The notes under the pieces were generated by a model. It had not been told where the DNA came from, searched no databases, and saw only the letters and a list, made by a program, of their open reading frames with translations. Positions 15,667-15,756 of a stretch of DNA of 15,756 nt are shown here, one piece after another. Position 1 is the first letter of the stretch, and every line of letters begins with the position of its first letter. The stretch is from Gammaproteobacteria bacterium. GTDB taxonomy: Bacteria; Pseudomonadota; Gammaproteobacteria; SZUA-21. Location: assembly GCA_003233075.1 (NCBI GenBank), contig QIKQ01000008.1, positions 1-15,756 of the forward strand, in the 5' to 3' direction. Position numbers and translations under genes: made by a program.

Positions 15667-15756
15667 TCTAGCCCGCATTTCTCACAGCCCGTCTACTGCG
15701 ACGGCCCAATTGCATACTATGACTCGTTTTCACTCGGTCCAAGCGCTCGACATAGT
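15667..15756. repeat. Left half of the dispersed palindromic repeat (contig-end copy)
   Basis: Exact reverse complement of positions 1-90. Its outer boundary CTAGCCCGC begins at 15668 and its last base corresponds to the centre of symmetry of the internal copy. The window thus ends at the hairpin loop, just as it begins there. A nested hairpin (GCCCGTC with GACGGC) is present inside the arm. Confidence 0.93.

Noticed and set aside
1..15756. Prophage, integron, CRISPR or toxin-antitoxin cassette
   Set aside because: No integrase, transposase, spaced direct repeats or paired small genes were seen; the genes are ordinary chromosomal functions.

Overview
The window looks like a complete assembly contig from an AT-rich gammaproteobacterium that probably oxidises reduced sulfur. 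The lineage is inferred from an RlmM-type 23S rRNA methyltransferase, a bacterial thiopurine methyltransferase, a DinB polymerase and class III alcohol dehydrogenase with S-formylglutathione hydrolase. The lifestyle is inferred from a recognisable Tat-exported SoxB. The genus cannot be fixed from sequence alone. No tRNA, rRNA, CRISPR array or transposase gene was seen.

Layout, left to right. Positions 1-90 are half of a palindromic repeat. Next come a 5'-truncated, frameshifted GNAT acetyltransferase remnant (to 579) and a gene-poor stretch. A formaldehyde-detoxification pair follows on the + strand (986-2999): S-(hydroxymethyl)glutathione dehydrogenase, then S-formylglutathione hydrolase. 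rlmM (-) ends immediately against it and is divergent from a MOSC-domain gene (+). The MOSC gene converges on a three-gene minus-strand operon transcribed as DUF445 membrane protein, peptide deformylase, and a divergent Fmt-like formyltransferase overlapping the deformylase gene. A decayed N-terminal fragment of a lon-type protease gene follows (7329-7701), then a predicted lipoprotein with an amidohydrolase fold (-).

A complete 173-bp copy of the palindromic repeat lies at 9127-9299, followed by tpm and dinB (+). The intergenic region at 11257-11723 holds a second kind of palindromic, MITE-like element (11562-11700). It ends 23 bases before a tightly packed operon of OmpR-type response regulator, membrane sensor kinase and soxB. 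These genes overlap by 1 and 8 bases, so sensing, transcriptional control and the periplasmic thiosulfohydrolase are probably translationally coupled. The right end holds a short REP-like hairpin and another half of the palindromic repeat (15667-15756). This half is the exact reverse complement of positions 1-90.

Main points. (1) Both ends of the window fall at the centre of a long dispersed palindrome, so the ends are probably assembly breakpoints, and the left and right arms may not be the two sides of one locus. (2) The regulator-kinase-soxB operon is the strongest candidate for an undescribed regulatory arrangement. (3) The class III dehydrogenase has Ala where the family has its glutathione-binding Arg (about residue 115 in human ADH5), although its operon partner argues for normal glutathione-dependent formaldehyde oxidation. 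(4) Repeat insertion and gene decay (GNAT and lon fragments) point to ongoing genome erosion.
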